Source: Hyphomicrobiales bacterium
GTDB lineage: Bacteria > Pseudomonadota > Alphaproteobacteria > Rhizobiales > Rhizobiaceae
Direction: 5' to 3'
Length of the DNA stretch: 64,000 nt
NCBI GenBank assembly: GCA_003577315.1
Contig: QEVK01000005.1
Span: 62,001-126,000, forward strand
Shown piece by piece: positions 26,541 through 36,904 of the stretch (its first letter is position 1; every line of letters begins with the position of its first letter). The notes beneath the pieces are model-generated. The model saw only the letters and a program-made list of their open reading frames with translations, was not told the DNA's origin and did no database searches. Position numbers and translations under genes: made by a program.

Positions 26541-27446
26541 CTAGCCGGCCGGGGCCGGGCGCAGCACCTTCAGCGCGCCCGGCAGGATGACAAGCCGCGT
26601 CTCCCTCGCCAGCGGCGCGAGCTCGCCGTCTATGGCGCAGCCGAAGCGGCGGTGATGGGCGAGAAGCCGCAGCGTCACCTGCCGCGCCTCGTGGATGTCG
26701 ACATGCTCGTTGCGCCGCCAGCGGCCGAGCAGGATGCCGAACAGGAAGCGCGCGAGATCGCGGCGGCGGCGCGCCTGCGTGATGTAGACGCCGAGGACGC
26801 CGCCGTCCGGCCGCGCCGCATAGGGCAGCCGGTAGCCCTCGCCGATGAGGTTGTTGGTGATGCCGATGCCGGCCGTCCTGACCGTGAACGCCCCGCCGTC
26901 GACGACGAGCTCCGCCTCCAGCCGCGGCGGCCGGAAGAAGGTCGACAGGCCGGCGGCGACGGAGGCGCGCATCTTGCCGAGCCGCGAGCCGAAGCTCTTC
27001 TTCTCGCGCAGGCGGATCAGCTTGGCGTGGAGGCCGACCGAGAACTGGTGGACGAAGATCCTGTCGTCGGCCGCGGCGACGTCGACCGCCTCGATCGCGC
27101 CTGCGCCGAGCGCCGCCACCGCCGCGTCGAGGTCGAGGGGAATGCCCAGGCTGCGGGCGAACAGGTTCATCGTGCCGGCGGGCAGCACGGCGAGCGCCTT
27201 GTCGGTATGCGCCAGTTGCGCCGCGGCCGCCGAGACCGTGCCGTCGCCGCCCCCGACCATGACGACCTCCGCCGGGCCGGCCGCCGCCACGGCGAGCGCC
27301 TTCTCCAGGCCCTCGCCCGCCACGGTCGTCACGGAAACGGCATGGCCGAGCCCTTCCAGCGTCCGCCGGGCCCCGGCGGCGAACCGCTCGACGTCGCGCG
27401 TGCGCAGGGTGCCGCCGTCCCTGTTCAAGATGACCTGAAAGCGCAT
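26541..27446 (-). CDS. Diacylglycerol/lipid kinase family protein (YegS-like)
   Basis: A 301-residue enzyme with the diacylglycerol kinase catalytic core. The nucleotide-binding VVMVGGGDGTVSAAA loop and AVLPAGTMNLFARSLGIPLD are diagnostic, with a C-terminal ADIHEARQVTLRLL-like beta region. It should phosphorylate a lipid such as diacylglycerol or a sphingoid base at the inner membrane. Divergent from the PRC-barrel gene. Confidence 0.88.
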   Translation of the reverse strand: MRFQVILNRDGGTLRTRDVERFAAGARRTLEGLGHAVSVTTVAGEGLEKALAVAAAGPAEVVMVGGGDGTVSAAAAQLAHTDKALAVLPAGTMNLFARSLGIPLDLDAAVAALGAGAIEAVDVAAADDRIFVHQFSVGLHAKLIRLREKKSFGSRLGKMRASVAAGLSTFFRPPRLEAELVVDGGAFTVRTAGIGITNNLIGEGYRLPYAARPDGGVLGVYITQARRRRDLARFLFGILLGRWRRNEHVDIHEARQVTLRLLAHHRRFGCAIDGELAPLARETRLVILPGALKVLRPAPAG

Positions 27447-27580
27447 GGCCGCCTCGCCTCCGCGTCGCCGCCGTCACGCGGCGCGGCGCGCGCCCGTGTC
27501 CGGCGATGCGTCCGACAATGCGGCCTCACGCGGTTCGGTTCCCGTGGCCGGGGATCGCCGGCGGGGCGATCACTTTGGCC

Positions 27581-27606
27581 GGAACCTTCGCGGCGGCCCC
27601 CACGTT
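27581..27606 (+). promoter_or_regulatory. Sigma-EcfG promoter of PRC-barrel gene
   Basis: GGAAC (27581-27585), 17 bases, CGTT (27603-27606). Start expected near 27613, giving a leader of about 100 bases. Confidence 0.78.
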
Positions 27607-27712
27607 GAGCGAGGGTGAAGGTCGCGCCCCCGCCTCCCCTCGCGAAAAGTTCGGCGAAGGCGCGCCGTGCCAGAAACCCACACAAGGCAACCATGCACAA
27701 GGAGAGACTATC

Positions 27713-28657
27713 ATGATCCGCAAGCTCCTGGCCACCACCGCCATCGCCACGCTGGTGGCGACCGGCGGCGTCTACGCCCAGACCGCGCCGACCGCGCCGA
27801 CCATGCCCACCGAGCAGGCCGCTCCGCAGGTGATCCATGCCGACGGCTACCTCGCCTCCGGCATCATCGGCCAGACGGTCTATTCGAGCGCCGGCGACGA
27901 CGCCCAGAACATCGGCAGCATCAGCGACATCGTGCTGTCGCCCGAGGGCGAGGCCGAAGCCGTGGTGATCGGCGTCGGCGGCTTCCTCGGCATCGGCAAG
28001 AAGGACGTCGCCATCGAGTACGGCCTCGTGCAGTGGACGGAACGCGACGGCAACCGCTACCTCGTCGTCGAAACCACCCGCGAGGCTCTGGAGGCGCTGC
28101 CCACCTTCGACGTCGCGGCCTATCGCCCGATGCCGGCCGACGCCGAGATCGGCAACACCAGGCCGGCGACCGGCGAGGAGATCGGCGCGGCCGCGACCAC
28201 GCCCCCGGCCGCCGCTCCGGCGGACGATGCCGGTGACATGGCACAGGCTCCGGCCGACGAGGCCGCGCCGGGCGTGACGTCCACCGACGATACCGAGACC
28301 TCCGCCATCGACCGCTCCGGCATGACCGAGGTTCCGGCCGCCGACGTCAGCGCCGACGACCTCATCGGCACCACCGTCTACGGCGCCGGCGACGAGAATG
28401 TCGGCTCGATCGCCGACGTGATCCTGTCGACGGACGGCCAGGTCGACGCCGTGACCGTGGATGTCGGCGGCTTCCTCGGCATCGGCGCCAAGGAAGTGGC
28501 GCTCGACCTCGACAACCTCGCCTTCATGCGCGACGGCGACGGCGAGCTGCACCTCTATACCTCGCTGACCAGGGAGCAGCTCGAGGCGCAGCCGGCCTAC
28601 GATCCGGCAACCTTCGCCGACAGCCGCGACCAGCAGCTCATCGTGGTCCCCCGCTAG
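27713..28657 (+). CDS. Secreted double PRC-barrel protein
   Basis: A 314-residue protein with a signal peptide (KLLATTAIATLVATGGVYAQ). Two PRC-barrel domains lie near residues 47-120 and 213-290, each with a GSI(S/A)D(I/V)(V/I)LS strand and the repeated block VGGFLGIG(K/A)K. They are separated by an Ala/Asp-rich linker. Extracytoplasmic PRC-barrel proteins are common, poorly characterised members of alphaproteobacterial stress regulons. GGAG precedes the ATG. Confidence 0.88.
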   Translation: MIRKLLATTAIATLVATGGVYAQTAPTAPTMPTEQAAPQVIHADGYLASGIIGQTVYSSAGDDAQNIGSISDIVLSPEGEAEAVVIGVGGFLGIGKKDVAIEYGLVQWTERDGNRYLVVETTREALEALPTFDVAAYRPMPADAEIGNTRPATGEEIGAAATTPPAAAPADDAGDMAQAPADEAAPGVTSTDDTETSAIDRSGMTEVPAADVSADDLIGTTVYGAGDENVGSIADVILSTDGQVDAVTVDVGGFLGIGAKEVALDLDNLAFMRDGDGELHLYTSLTREQLEAQPAYDPATFADSRDQQLIVVPR

Positions 28658-28676
28658 TCCAGAGGGGCCCCGGCGA

Positions 28677-28703
28677 AAAGGCCCGCGCCCGCGCGCGGGC
28701 CTT
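28677..28703 (+). terminator. Rho-independent terminator
   Basis: AAAGGCCCGCGC and GCGCGGGCCTT arms around a short loop, about 20 bases after the PRC-barrel stop. Confidence 0.85.
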
Positions 28704-28736
28704 CTCGCGAATGGACGATGCCGCAATAAACGACGA

Positions 28737-28768
28737 GGATCGCATTGTTCACTGACACAGAACGATCC
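28737..28768. promoter_or_regulatory. Nested inverted repeat, possible operator
   Basis: GGATCG/CGATCC outer arms with GTTC/GAAC inside, about 100 bases before the MhqO-like gene. MarR-family regulators control mhq-type operons through such palindromes elsewhere; no regulator gene is adjacent here, so this is tentative. Confidence 0.35.
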
Positions 28769-28863
28769 ATAGTGCGGATGCGACCTTCCGCCCGCGCCGC
28801 GGACGCCCGACATTGGAAGCCGAACGCCGCGCCCCCGCGGCGCCTGAAACAAGGACCGGCACC

Positions 28864-29799
28864 ATGCTCAAACAGATCAAGGGGCTCCATCACGTCACCT
28901 CGCTGGCGCGCGACGCCAACGAGAACAACGCCTTCTTCACCCGCACGCTCGGCCTGCGCCGCATCAAGAAGACGGTGAATTTCGACGCGCCCGACGTCTA
29001 CCACCTCTACTACGCCGACGAGACCGGCACGCCCGGCACCGTCATGACCTATTTTCCGTTCCCCAACGCGGCGCGCGGCCGCCCCGGCGCCGGCGAGGTC
29101 GGCACCACCGCCTTCGCCGTGCCGCCGGGCGCGCTGCCCTTCTGGGAGGAGCGGCTGGCCGCCCACGGCGCGACGGGGCTGGCGCGCGCCGAGCTGTTCG
29201 GCGAGAAGCGGCTTTCCTTCGCCGGCCCCGACGGCGACGGCTTCGCCCTCGTCGAGACCTATGACGACGCCCGCGCGCCGTGGACCGGCAACGGCGTCGG
29301 CGAGGACGTGGCGATCCGCGGCTTCCATTCGGTGTCGATGCGGCTCGCCGACGACGGCGCCACCGCGGAGCTGCTGCGCTTCATGAACCACGAGGAGGTC
29401 GACAGCGCCGGCGCGGTGCGCCGCTTCGCCATCGCCGGCGCCGACAACGGCGCCGGCATCGTCGACATCGAGACGCTGCCCTCGGCCGGCCACGCGCGCC
29501 AGGGCGCGGGGTCCGTCCACCACGTCGCCTTCGCCGTCGAGGACCGCGGCAGGCAGCTGGAGGTGCGCAAGGCGCTGATGGAGACCGGCTACCAGGTGAC
29601 GCCGGTGATCGACCGCGACTACTTCTTCGCCATCTATTTCCGCACCCCCGGCGGCGTGCTGTTCGAGGTCTCGACCAACGAGCCGGGCTTCGACCGCGAC
29701 GAGGACACCGCCCATCTCGGCGAGGCGCTGAAGCTGCCCAGGCAGCACGAGCACCTGCGGCCCTTCCTCGAGCAGCATCTGGAGCCGATCCGTGACTGA
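28864..29799 (+). CDS. Ring-cleaving dioxygenase, VOC superfamily (MhqO-like)
   Basis: A 311-residue two-module vicinal-oxygen-chelate protein. Iron ligand candidates are His in KGLHHVTSL, the glutamate in ALVETYDD, and the second-module HHVAFAV and GVLFEVST. Relatives such as MhqO/MhqA and YkcA act on quinones or hydroquinones. The next gene overlaps by eight bases and encodes an MhqD-like hydrolase, a pairing known from quinone-detoxification operons. Confidence 0.85.
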   Translation: MLKQIKGLHHVTSLARDANENNAFFTRTLGLRRIKKTVNFDAPDVYHLYYADETGTPGTVMTYFPFPNAARGRPGAGEVGTTAFAVPPGALPFWEERLAAHGATGLARAELFGEKRLSFAGPDGDGFALVETYDDARAPWTGNGVGEDVAIRGFHSVSMRLADDGATAELLRFMNHEEVDSAGAVRRFAIAGADNGAGIVDIETLPSAGHARQGAGSVHHVAFAVEDRGRQLEVRKALMETGYQVTPVIDRDYFFAIYFRTPGGVLFEVSTNEPGFDRDEDTAHLGEALKLPRQHEHLRPFLEQHLEPIRD

Positions 29800-30436
29800 G
29801 GCGGCGGCGAGGGACGGCTACATCCACCGCGCCGAGCCGGGCGCGCCCGGCGGGCCGCTGCTGTTCGTCTTCCACGGCACCGGGGCCGACGAGACCCAGT
29901 TCCTCGGGCTGGGCCGCGACCTGCTGCCGGAGGCGACCGTGGTCGCCCCGCGCGGCGACGTCAGCGAGCACGGGGCCGCGCGCTACTTCCGCCGCACCGC
30001 GGAGGGCGTCTACGACATGGACGACCTCGCCCGGGCGACGGCGAAGATGGCCGCCTTCGTCGCCGGCCGGCGCGAGGCGCATGCCGGCGCGGCGGTGCTG
30101 GGCCTCGGCTATTCCAACGGCGCCAACATCCTGGCCTCGGTGCTGTTCTCGCATCCCGGCCTGTTCGACGCGGCCGTGCTGATGCACCCGCTGATCCCGT
30201 TCACGCCGGCGGACGCGGGCAGCCTTGCCGGCACGGCCGTGCTGGTGACGGCCGGCAGGCGGGACCCGATCTGCCCGCAGGACCTGACCGAAAGCCTCGT
30301 CTCGACGCTGCGCCGGCGCGGCGCCGGGGCGGACATTTTCTGGCATGATGGCGGCCACGAGATCCGGCAGGGCGAGATCGTCGCCGCCCACGCCTTTCTC
30401 GCCGACCGGCACGCGCGATCCCGAAGGAGGACATGA
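29792..30436 (+). CDS. Alpha/beta hydrolase (MhqD-like carboxylesterase)
   Basis: A 214-residue serine hydrolase. The oxyanion region is LLFVFHGTGADE, the nucleophile elbow is LGYSNGAN, and the acid and histidine are in AGRRDPICP and HDGGHEI. It resembles phospholipase/carboxylesterase MhqD proteins. GTG start, overlapping the dioxygenase by eight bases; the stop overlaps the GNAT start as ATGA. Confidence 0.85.
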   Translation: MTEAAARDGYIHRAEPGAPGGPLLFVFHGTGADETQFLGLGRDLLPEATVVAPRGDVSEHGAARYFRRTAEGVYDMDDLARATAKMAAFVAGRREAHAGAAVLGLGYSNGANILASVLFSHPGLFDAAVLMHPLIPFTPADAGSLAGTAVLVTAGRRDPICPQDLTESLVSTLRRRGAGADIFWHDGGHEIRQGEIVAAHAFLADRHARSRRRT

Positions 30437-30732
30437 TGGACAACGAACTGCCGATCGAGCTCGAGGACAAGGGCGGCAAGGGCCGCTACGTGGTGCGCGG
30501 GCCGGACGGCGCCGAGGCCGAGGTGACCTTCACAAGGGTCGGCGACAGCCGCATCATCATCGACCATACCGGCGTGCCCGACGCCTTCCGCGGCCAGGGC
30601 ATCGGCGCGAAGCTGGTGGCGCGCGCGGTGGAGGACGCCCGCGCCGCGGGCAAGGCGGTGGTGCCGCTGTGCCCCTTCGCGGCCGCGCAGTTCAAGCGCC
30701 ATCCCGAATGGGCGGACGTGCTGGACAAGTAA
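30433..30732 (+). CDS. Small GNAT-family N-acetyltransferase (YjdJ type)
   Basis: A 99-residue minimal GNAT. The acetyl-CoA loop FRGQGIGAKLVARAV is intact, and CPFAAAQFKRHPEW is the typical C-terminal block of the YidJ/Gtn class. AAGGAGG precedes the ATG. Third gene of the dioxygenase operon; substrate unknown. Confidence 0.88.
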   Translation: MMDNELPIELEDKGGKGRYVVRGPDGAEAEVTFTRVGDSRIIIDHTGVPDAFRGQGIGAKLVARAVEDARAAGKAVVPLCPFAAAQFKRHPEWADVLDK

Positions 30733-30802
30733 CGGAACCGCCCGACGGCGGGAAAGGCCCACGGCGACGGAAGCCATGCCGCCGCCGTGGCCGCGACAGC
30801 GG

Positions 30803-31261
30803 TTACCGGATCTGCCGCGATGCCGAATTGTAGCGACCCCAGGAGACCGTCGTGGATTTGCCTCCCGCCTCGACCGTCAGCTGATAGTGCGAGTTCAGGC
30901 GTCCGCCGGTCGTGTTGCACGGGGGCAGGAAGCGGTGGTTCACCGTCGTCGTGCCCGAGCCGTCCGATGCGACGCGCGTGCTGTGGTGATTGAACGTGCT
31001 GCCGTCGCTCAGCTTGTCCTGCATGTGAAGACGGATCGGGACCCCCGCCGCCGCGGTGTGCCGGATCGTGACGGTCGGGGCCTGCCCCTGCCCGCCGAGC
31101 GAAGCGCACAGGTTGGCCTGCGTCATCGGGCTGATGCTGACGCTTGCGATGTTGAAAGGCTGCGCAGGGGCGGGTGCCGTGCCTGCGCCGTCTCCACTGG
31201 TGGAGCATGCGGCAAGAACCGCGAGCGCGGCAGCCGATCCGACGAGTTTCCCGAGCTTCAT
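30803..31261 (-). CDS. Hypothetical lipoprotein
   Basis: A 152-residue lipoprotein: the lipobox LAAC puts the acylated cysteine at residue 19. The mature region is beta-rich, with SVSISPMTQANLCASLGGQG, PTVTIRHTAAAGVPIRL and RFLPPCNTTGGRLNSHYQL, suggesting an Ig-like or beta-sandwich fold with one disulfide. No family recognised. Divergent from another unknown gene at 31517. Confidence 0.7.
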   Translation of the reverse strand: MKLGKLVGSAAALAVLAACSTSGDGAGTAPAPAQPFNIASVSISPMTQANLCASLGGQGQAPTVTIRHTAAAGVPIRLHMQDKLSDGSTFNHHSTRVASDGSGTTTVNHRFLPPCNTTGGRLNSHYQLTVEAGGKSTTVSWGRYNSASRQIR

Positions 31262-31516
31262 GGATGATCCTCTTCCGTCCGTATGGGGTTCTGGAGTCGC
31301 GAGGAGGCAAGGTCGCGCATCGTCCGCCGGGCGCTCCCGCCCTTGAACGCTCCCGCCCGTTCGCAACGTGTCCGGCATAGCCTTCGCCGCCGGAAGGGAC
31401 AGCCCCCTTCCGCGGAAGAAACCGAAGCAATGGAAAAAGCTTTCCGGATTGACTAACAAGATCAAGGCCGGGACACCGGGCGGCAAGGACAGTTCAGATT
31501 CCACGGGGAGGCATCA

Positions 31517-32287
31517 ATGGCGGGCGACGGGGCGTGGGCGGCGTGCGGGCATTGGCATGAGCTGCTGGACATGCTGTGCGCGGAGCAGGGATACCTCGAC
31601 AACATGGCGCTGGCCGAGCAGCTTTGCGCGGCGCAGGGAAACCAGACGCAGGCGGCGTTCGACGCGGCGGTGAAGAGCCTGCGCAACTGGCGGCAGGGAA
31701 TCCACATGCCGCAGCGCAGGAATTTCCTGCTGCTGACGAAGATCCTCAAGGTCGACCGGAACGACGACCTGCGCGTCCACTGGAACCGGCTCTACGGCGA
31801 GGCGAAGGTCAGGCGGACGCCCGAGGCGGCGCCGCGGGACGCCGTGGCGATGGACGCCGCCGCCCCGGCCGTCAGGGCGAGATGGCCCGTCATCGCCGGC
31901 GGCGGCCTGATGGTCGTCGCGGCGGCAGCGCTGTCCGCGATCCATCTGGGCCGGGGTGAACGGGAAACGTTCATCGACCCCGCGGCGAGCCTGGAAGGCA
32001 TCCAGGCGGAGTATGTGCGCAACGTCACCGTGCAGGTGGGCGACGCGGTCATCATACATGGCGCGCGCGGCAACGACTGTGGCGACGCTCCGTCGTGGGA
32101 AAGCGCCAGCGTCCTGTTGCCCAGGCTCGTGACCGGCACGCTCTCGGACGGAGGCGTGGGCACGCGCTTCAGCCGCCGTTGCGGCGGACGCATCCCCGCG
32201 AGGGCGATCCTGTTCACCGCACGGGTGCCGGGAACGGAGCAGACCAGCCTGTACGGCGACGAAATCCACATCCGCGTCACGAACTAG
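31517..32287 (+). CDS. Membrane-spanning protein with HTH-like N-terminus
   Basis: A 256-residue protein of unknown function. Residues 1-95 are helical, with AAFDAAVKSLRNWRQGIHMP and RRNFLLLTKIL reading like a DNA-binding helix-turn-helix. One membrane helix spans about 124-142, and a C-terminal extracytoplasmic beta-rich domain contains VQVGDAVIIHGARGNDCG and a second cysteine in SRRCGGRIPARAI. The layout is like a ToxR/CadC-type membrane-bound regulator. GGGGAGG precedes the ATG. Confidence 0.65.
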   Translation: MAGDGAWAACGHWHELLDMLCAEQGYLDNMALAEQLCAAQGNQTQAAFDAAVKSLRNWRQGIHMPQRRNFLLLTKILKVDRNDDLRVHWNRLYGEAKVRRTPEAAPRDAVAMDAAAPAVRARWPVIAGGGLMVVAAAALSAIHLGRGERETFIDPAASLEGIQAEYVRNVTVQVGDAVIIHGARGNDCGDAPSWESASVLLPRLVTGTLSDGGVGTRFSRRCGGRIPARAILFTARVPGTEQTSLYGDEIHIRVTN

Positions 32288-32399
32288 CGCCGGGCGGCTC
32301 CGGCGCCCGGGCGCCGGCGCATCTCCGGGGCCCGACGCGCATTCGACACCGCACCCTGCCCGGTCTATGATTGTCGATCAAGCAAACCGCAGCGGACGC

Positions 32400-34249
32400 A
32401 TGATGAGGCTCTGGCGTCGCCATTCGATCGTTCTGGCCGCCGTCGCCGGCGTTCTTTGCCTGCTGATCGCCAGCTTCGGCAACCGCTACGCCACGGCGAT
32501 CTATCTCGACCAGGCCGCCGGCCGCGGGGCCAACACGCTCGGCCTCGCGGTGACGGCGCTGCGCGGCCAGCTCGCCCGCTACGAGAAGCTGCCCGAGCTG
32601 ATCGCCGACCACAAGGACGTCAAGGACCTCGCCTCCAGCCCTAGCGATCCCGCGCGCGTCGACGCCATGAACCGCTATCTGAAGGCGGTGAACGCGCTTC
32701 TGGAATCCTCCGACATCTACATCCTGCTGCCCGACGGCCTGACCCTGGCGGCCTCCAACTTCGACCAGACCCCGACCTTCATCGGCGAGAACTTCAGCTA
32801 CCGGCCCTATTTCCTCGACGCGCTCGCCGGCGGCAAGGGCCGCTTCTTCGCGCTCGGCACCACCTCGCTCAAGCGCGGCTACTATTTCGGCGCGCCGATC
32901 CGCTCCAATGGCACCCACGGGGAGGCGATCACGGGCGTGGTGGTGGTCAAGATCGACGTCGACGCCATCGAAAGCTCGTGGCGCGGCGGCGACTACGAGA
33001 TCATCGTCACCGATCCCGAAGGCATCATCTTCATGACCAGCCGGCCGGGCTGGCTGTTCTCCGCCATCCAGCCGCTGACGCAGGACCGGCTCGCCCGCAC
33101 CGCCGCCACCCGCCGCTACGCCGATGCGCCGCTGGTCGAGCTGCCGGCCGCGCGCGTCCGCACGAGCTACGGCCACGACCTGCTCTCGATTTCCGGCCCG
33201 GAGGGCGCGCGCCAGTATCTCACCGTCACCGAGGCGATGCCCGAGGCCGACTGGACGGTAAAGGTGCTGCTCGACACGGCGTCGGTGCGCGCGCAGGTGC
33301 TGACCACCATCGCCGCCCTCGTCCTCCTCGTTGCGCTCGCCGCCATGGGCGCGGCCGTGTGGCTGCAACGGCGGGCGCGGCTGGCCGAGCGGCTTCAGGT
33401 CCAGCGCGAGGCGCAGGAGGAGCTGGAGCACCGCGTCGCCGAGCGCACCGCCGATCTCGCCGAGGTCAACCGGCTGCTGAAGGAGGAGGTGGCCGAGCGC
33501 CGCGCCACCGAGCGGGCGCTGCGCAAGACCCAGTCCGACCTCGTCCAGGCCGGCAAGCTCGCCGCGCTCGGCCAGATGTCGGCGGCGCTGTCGCACGAGT
33601 TCAACCAGCCGCTGGCGGCGGTTCGCACCTATGCCGACAATGCCGGCATCCTGATCGAACGCGGCCGCGTCGAGGAGGCGCGCGAGGCCGTGAGCCGCAT
33701 CGCCAGCCTCGTCGACCGCATGGCCGCGATCAGCCGCCACCTGCGCAACTTCGCGCGCAAGCCCAACCAGAAGCTCGGTCCGGTGGCGCTGGAGGAGGCG
33801 GTGCGCGACACGCTGGAGATCGTCGGCTGGCGGCTCAAGGCCGCCGACGCCGCGCTCGTCGTCGATCTCGGCCCCGAGCCTCTCGTCGTCCATGCCGGCT
33901 CGGTGCGGTTGCAGCAGGTGCTGGTCAACGTCGTCTCCAACGCCGCCGACGCGGTCGAGGGCCGCGCCGACCGCGACATCGACCTTCGCGCCAGGCGCGA
34001 GGGCGGACGGGTTGCCATCACCGTGCGCGACCGCGGGCCGGGCGTTCCCGAGGCCATCGCCGGGCGCATCTTCGATCCCTTCTTCTCCACCAAGGGCGTC
34101 GGCAAGGGGCTGGGGCTGGGGCTGTCGATCTCCTACAACATCGTCAAGGACTTCGGCGGCTCGCTCACCGTCGAGCGCCACCCCGGGGGCGGCACCCTCG
34201 TCACCATCCTGCTCGACGCCGCGCAGGCGCGCGAAAGCGAGGCCGCGGC

Positions 34250-34253
<4 letters not shown>
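32400..34253 (+). CDS. DctB-type sensor histidine kinase
   Basis: Inner-membrane kinase of about 617 residues. Two membrane helices (near 10-30 and 300-325) flank a double-PDC periplasmic sensor with the DctB signatures NFSYRPYFLDALAGGKGRFFA-like and GYYFGAPI. A coiled coil, HisKA (AALSHEFNQPLAAVRTYADN) and HATPase (VVSNAADAVEG, GLGLGLSISYNIV) follow. ATGs at 32367, 32400 and 32403 are all possible. Overlaps the regulator gene by ATGA. Its ligand is probably a C4-dicarboxylate or tricarboxylate, judged from the transporter downstream. Confidence 0.88.
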
Positions 34254-35614
<1,361 letters not shown>

Positions 35615-35852
35615 CCGGCGGCCGGGCCGCCCGCCGTCCTTGCGCCGATGTGTCGGTTCGCACACATGTGCGGGCCCCGATGTTACGGATTCCACCCATC
35701 GCCGCCATGGAGAAGGAAAGTCCGCTGTCAAGCGCGTGTTGACGGCGTTGCATTTCCCTCCCACCCTTCCTCCTAGTTGGCCATCCACGTTCGGCGCTGG
35801 GAGGAGACCGCGCGCCGTGTGGTCCGACATCGGTCTCCGGGAGGAGCTTTCC

Positions 35853-36830
35853 ATGAACAAGATCGTTGCATCGCTCGTGCTGGCCGCGGCCTGCTCGGTG
35901 GCGCCGCTGGCCGCCGGAGCCCAGGGCTGGCCGGAGCGCACCATCACGATGATCGTGCCGTTCTCGGCCGGCGGGCCGACCGACACGGTCGCGCGCCTGG
36001 TCGCCGAGGCCATGAGCCGCGACCTCGGCCAGCAGGTCATCGTCGAGAACGTCGGCGGCGCCGGCGGCACGGTGGGCGCGGCCCGCGTCGCCGCCGCCGA
36101 GGCCGACGGCTACACCGTGCTGCTGCATCACATCGGCATGGCCACCAGCGCCACGCTCTACCGCAAGCTCGCCTACAACCCGCTCGAATCCTTCGAATAT
36201 GTCGGCCTCGTCACCGAGGTGCCGATGACCATCATCGCCAGGCCCGGCTTTCCGGCCGACGACCTCCAGGGCCTGATCTCCTACGTCAAGGAGAACGCCG
36301 ACGACGTCACCTACGCCAATGCCGGCATCGGCGCGGCCTCGCATCTGTGCGGCATGCTGTTCATGAGCGAGATCGACACCCAGCTCACCACCGTGCCCTA
36401 TCAGGGCACCGGCCCGGCCATGACCGACCTGCTCGGCGGCCAGGTCGACTTCATGTGCGACCAGACCACCAACACCACGAGCCAGATCCAGGCCGGCGCC
36501 GTGAAGGCATATGCCGTGACCAGCGCCGAACGGCTGGACCAGCTTCCCGACCTGCCGACGACGGCCGAGGGCGGGCTGGCCTCCATGCAGTTCGGCATCT
36601 GGCACGGCATCTACGCGCCCAAGGGCACCGACGCGGCGGTCGTCGAGCGCATGAGCAAGTCGCTGCAGGTCGCGCTCCAGGACCAGAACGTGATCGACCG
36701 CTTCGCCGCGCTCGCCACCTCGCCCGAGCCGCAGGAGAACGCCACGCCCGCCGCGCTCAAGGCCAAGGTCGAATCCGAGATAGCCCGCTGGAAGCCGCTG
36801 ATCGAGGCGGCCGGCGTCTACGCCGACTGA
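35853..36830 (+). CDS. tctC: Tripartite tricarboxylate transporter binding protein (TctC)
   Basis: Periplasmic solute receptor of the Bug/TctC family, 325 residues. Signal peptide KIVASLVLAAACSVAPLAAGAQG, then WPERTITMIVPFSAGGPTDTVAR, the family signature around the carboxylate-binding loop. GTVPYQGTGPAMTDLLGGQV-type sequence is the second conserved block. GGGAGGAG precedes the ATG. First gene of tctCBA; the actual carboxylate is unknown. Confidence 0.93.
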   Translation: MNKIVASLVLAAACSVAPLAAGAQGWPERTITMIVPFSAGGPTDTVARLVAEAMSRDLGQQVIVENVGGAGGTVGAARVAAAEADGYTVLLHHIGMATSATLYRKLAYNPLESFEYVGLVTEVPMTIIARPGFPADDLQGLISYVKENADDVTYANAGIGAASHLCGMLFMSEIDTQLTTVPYQGTGPAMTDLLGGQVDFMCDQTTNTTSQIQAGAVKAYAVTSAERLDQLPDLPTTAEGGLASMQFGIWHGIYAPKGTDAAVVERMSKSLQVALQDQNVIDRFAALATSPEPQENATPAALKAKVESEIARWKPLIEAAGVYAD

Positions 36831-36851
36831 GCGGGCGCCGCATGGCCCTTG

Positions 36852-36881
36852 CCGGCGCGGCTCCGGCCGCGCCGGTCTTTT
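36852..36881 (+). terminator. Attenuating hairpin between tctC and tctB
   Basis: Perfect 9-base stem CCGGCGCGG/CCGCGCCGG with a CTCCGG loop and a TCTTTT tail, 22 bases after tctC and 24 before tctB. Partial termination would keep the binding protein in excess. Confidence 0.75.
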
Positions 36882-36904
36882 CCGGTGAGACAAGGACACG
36901 GCCG

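Noticed and set aside
27513..27539. Eighth sigma-EcfG promoter for the lipid kinase
   Set aside because: Minus strand gives GGAAC-N17-CATT; the invariant CGTT is not met.
30743..30775. GGAAC downstream of the GNAT gene
   Set aside because: No CGTT at 16 or 17 bases and no gene on that strand nearby.
35615..35852. Sigma-54 promoter before tctC
   Set aside because: TTGACGGCGTTGCA and TTGGCCATCC were tested against TGGCAC-N5-TTGC. Neither has the right GG/GC spacing.
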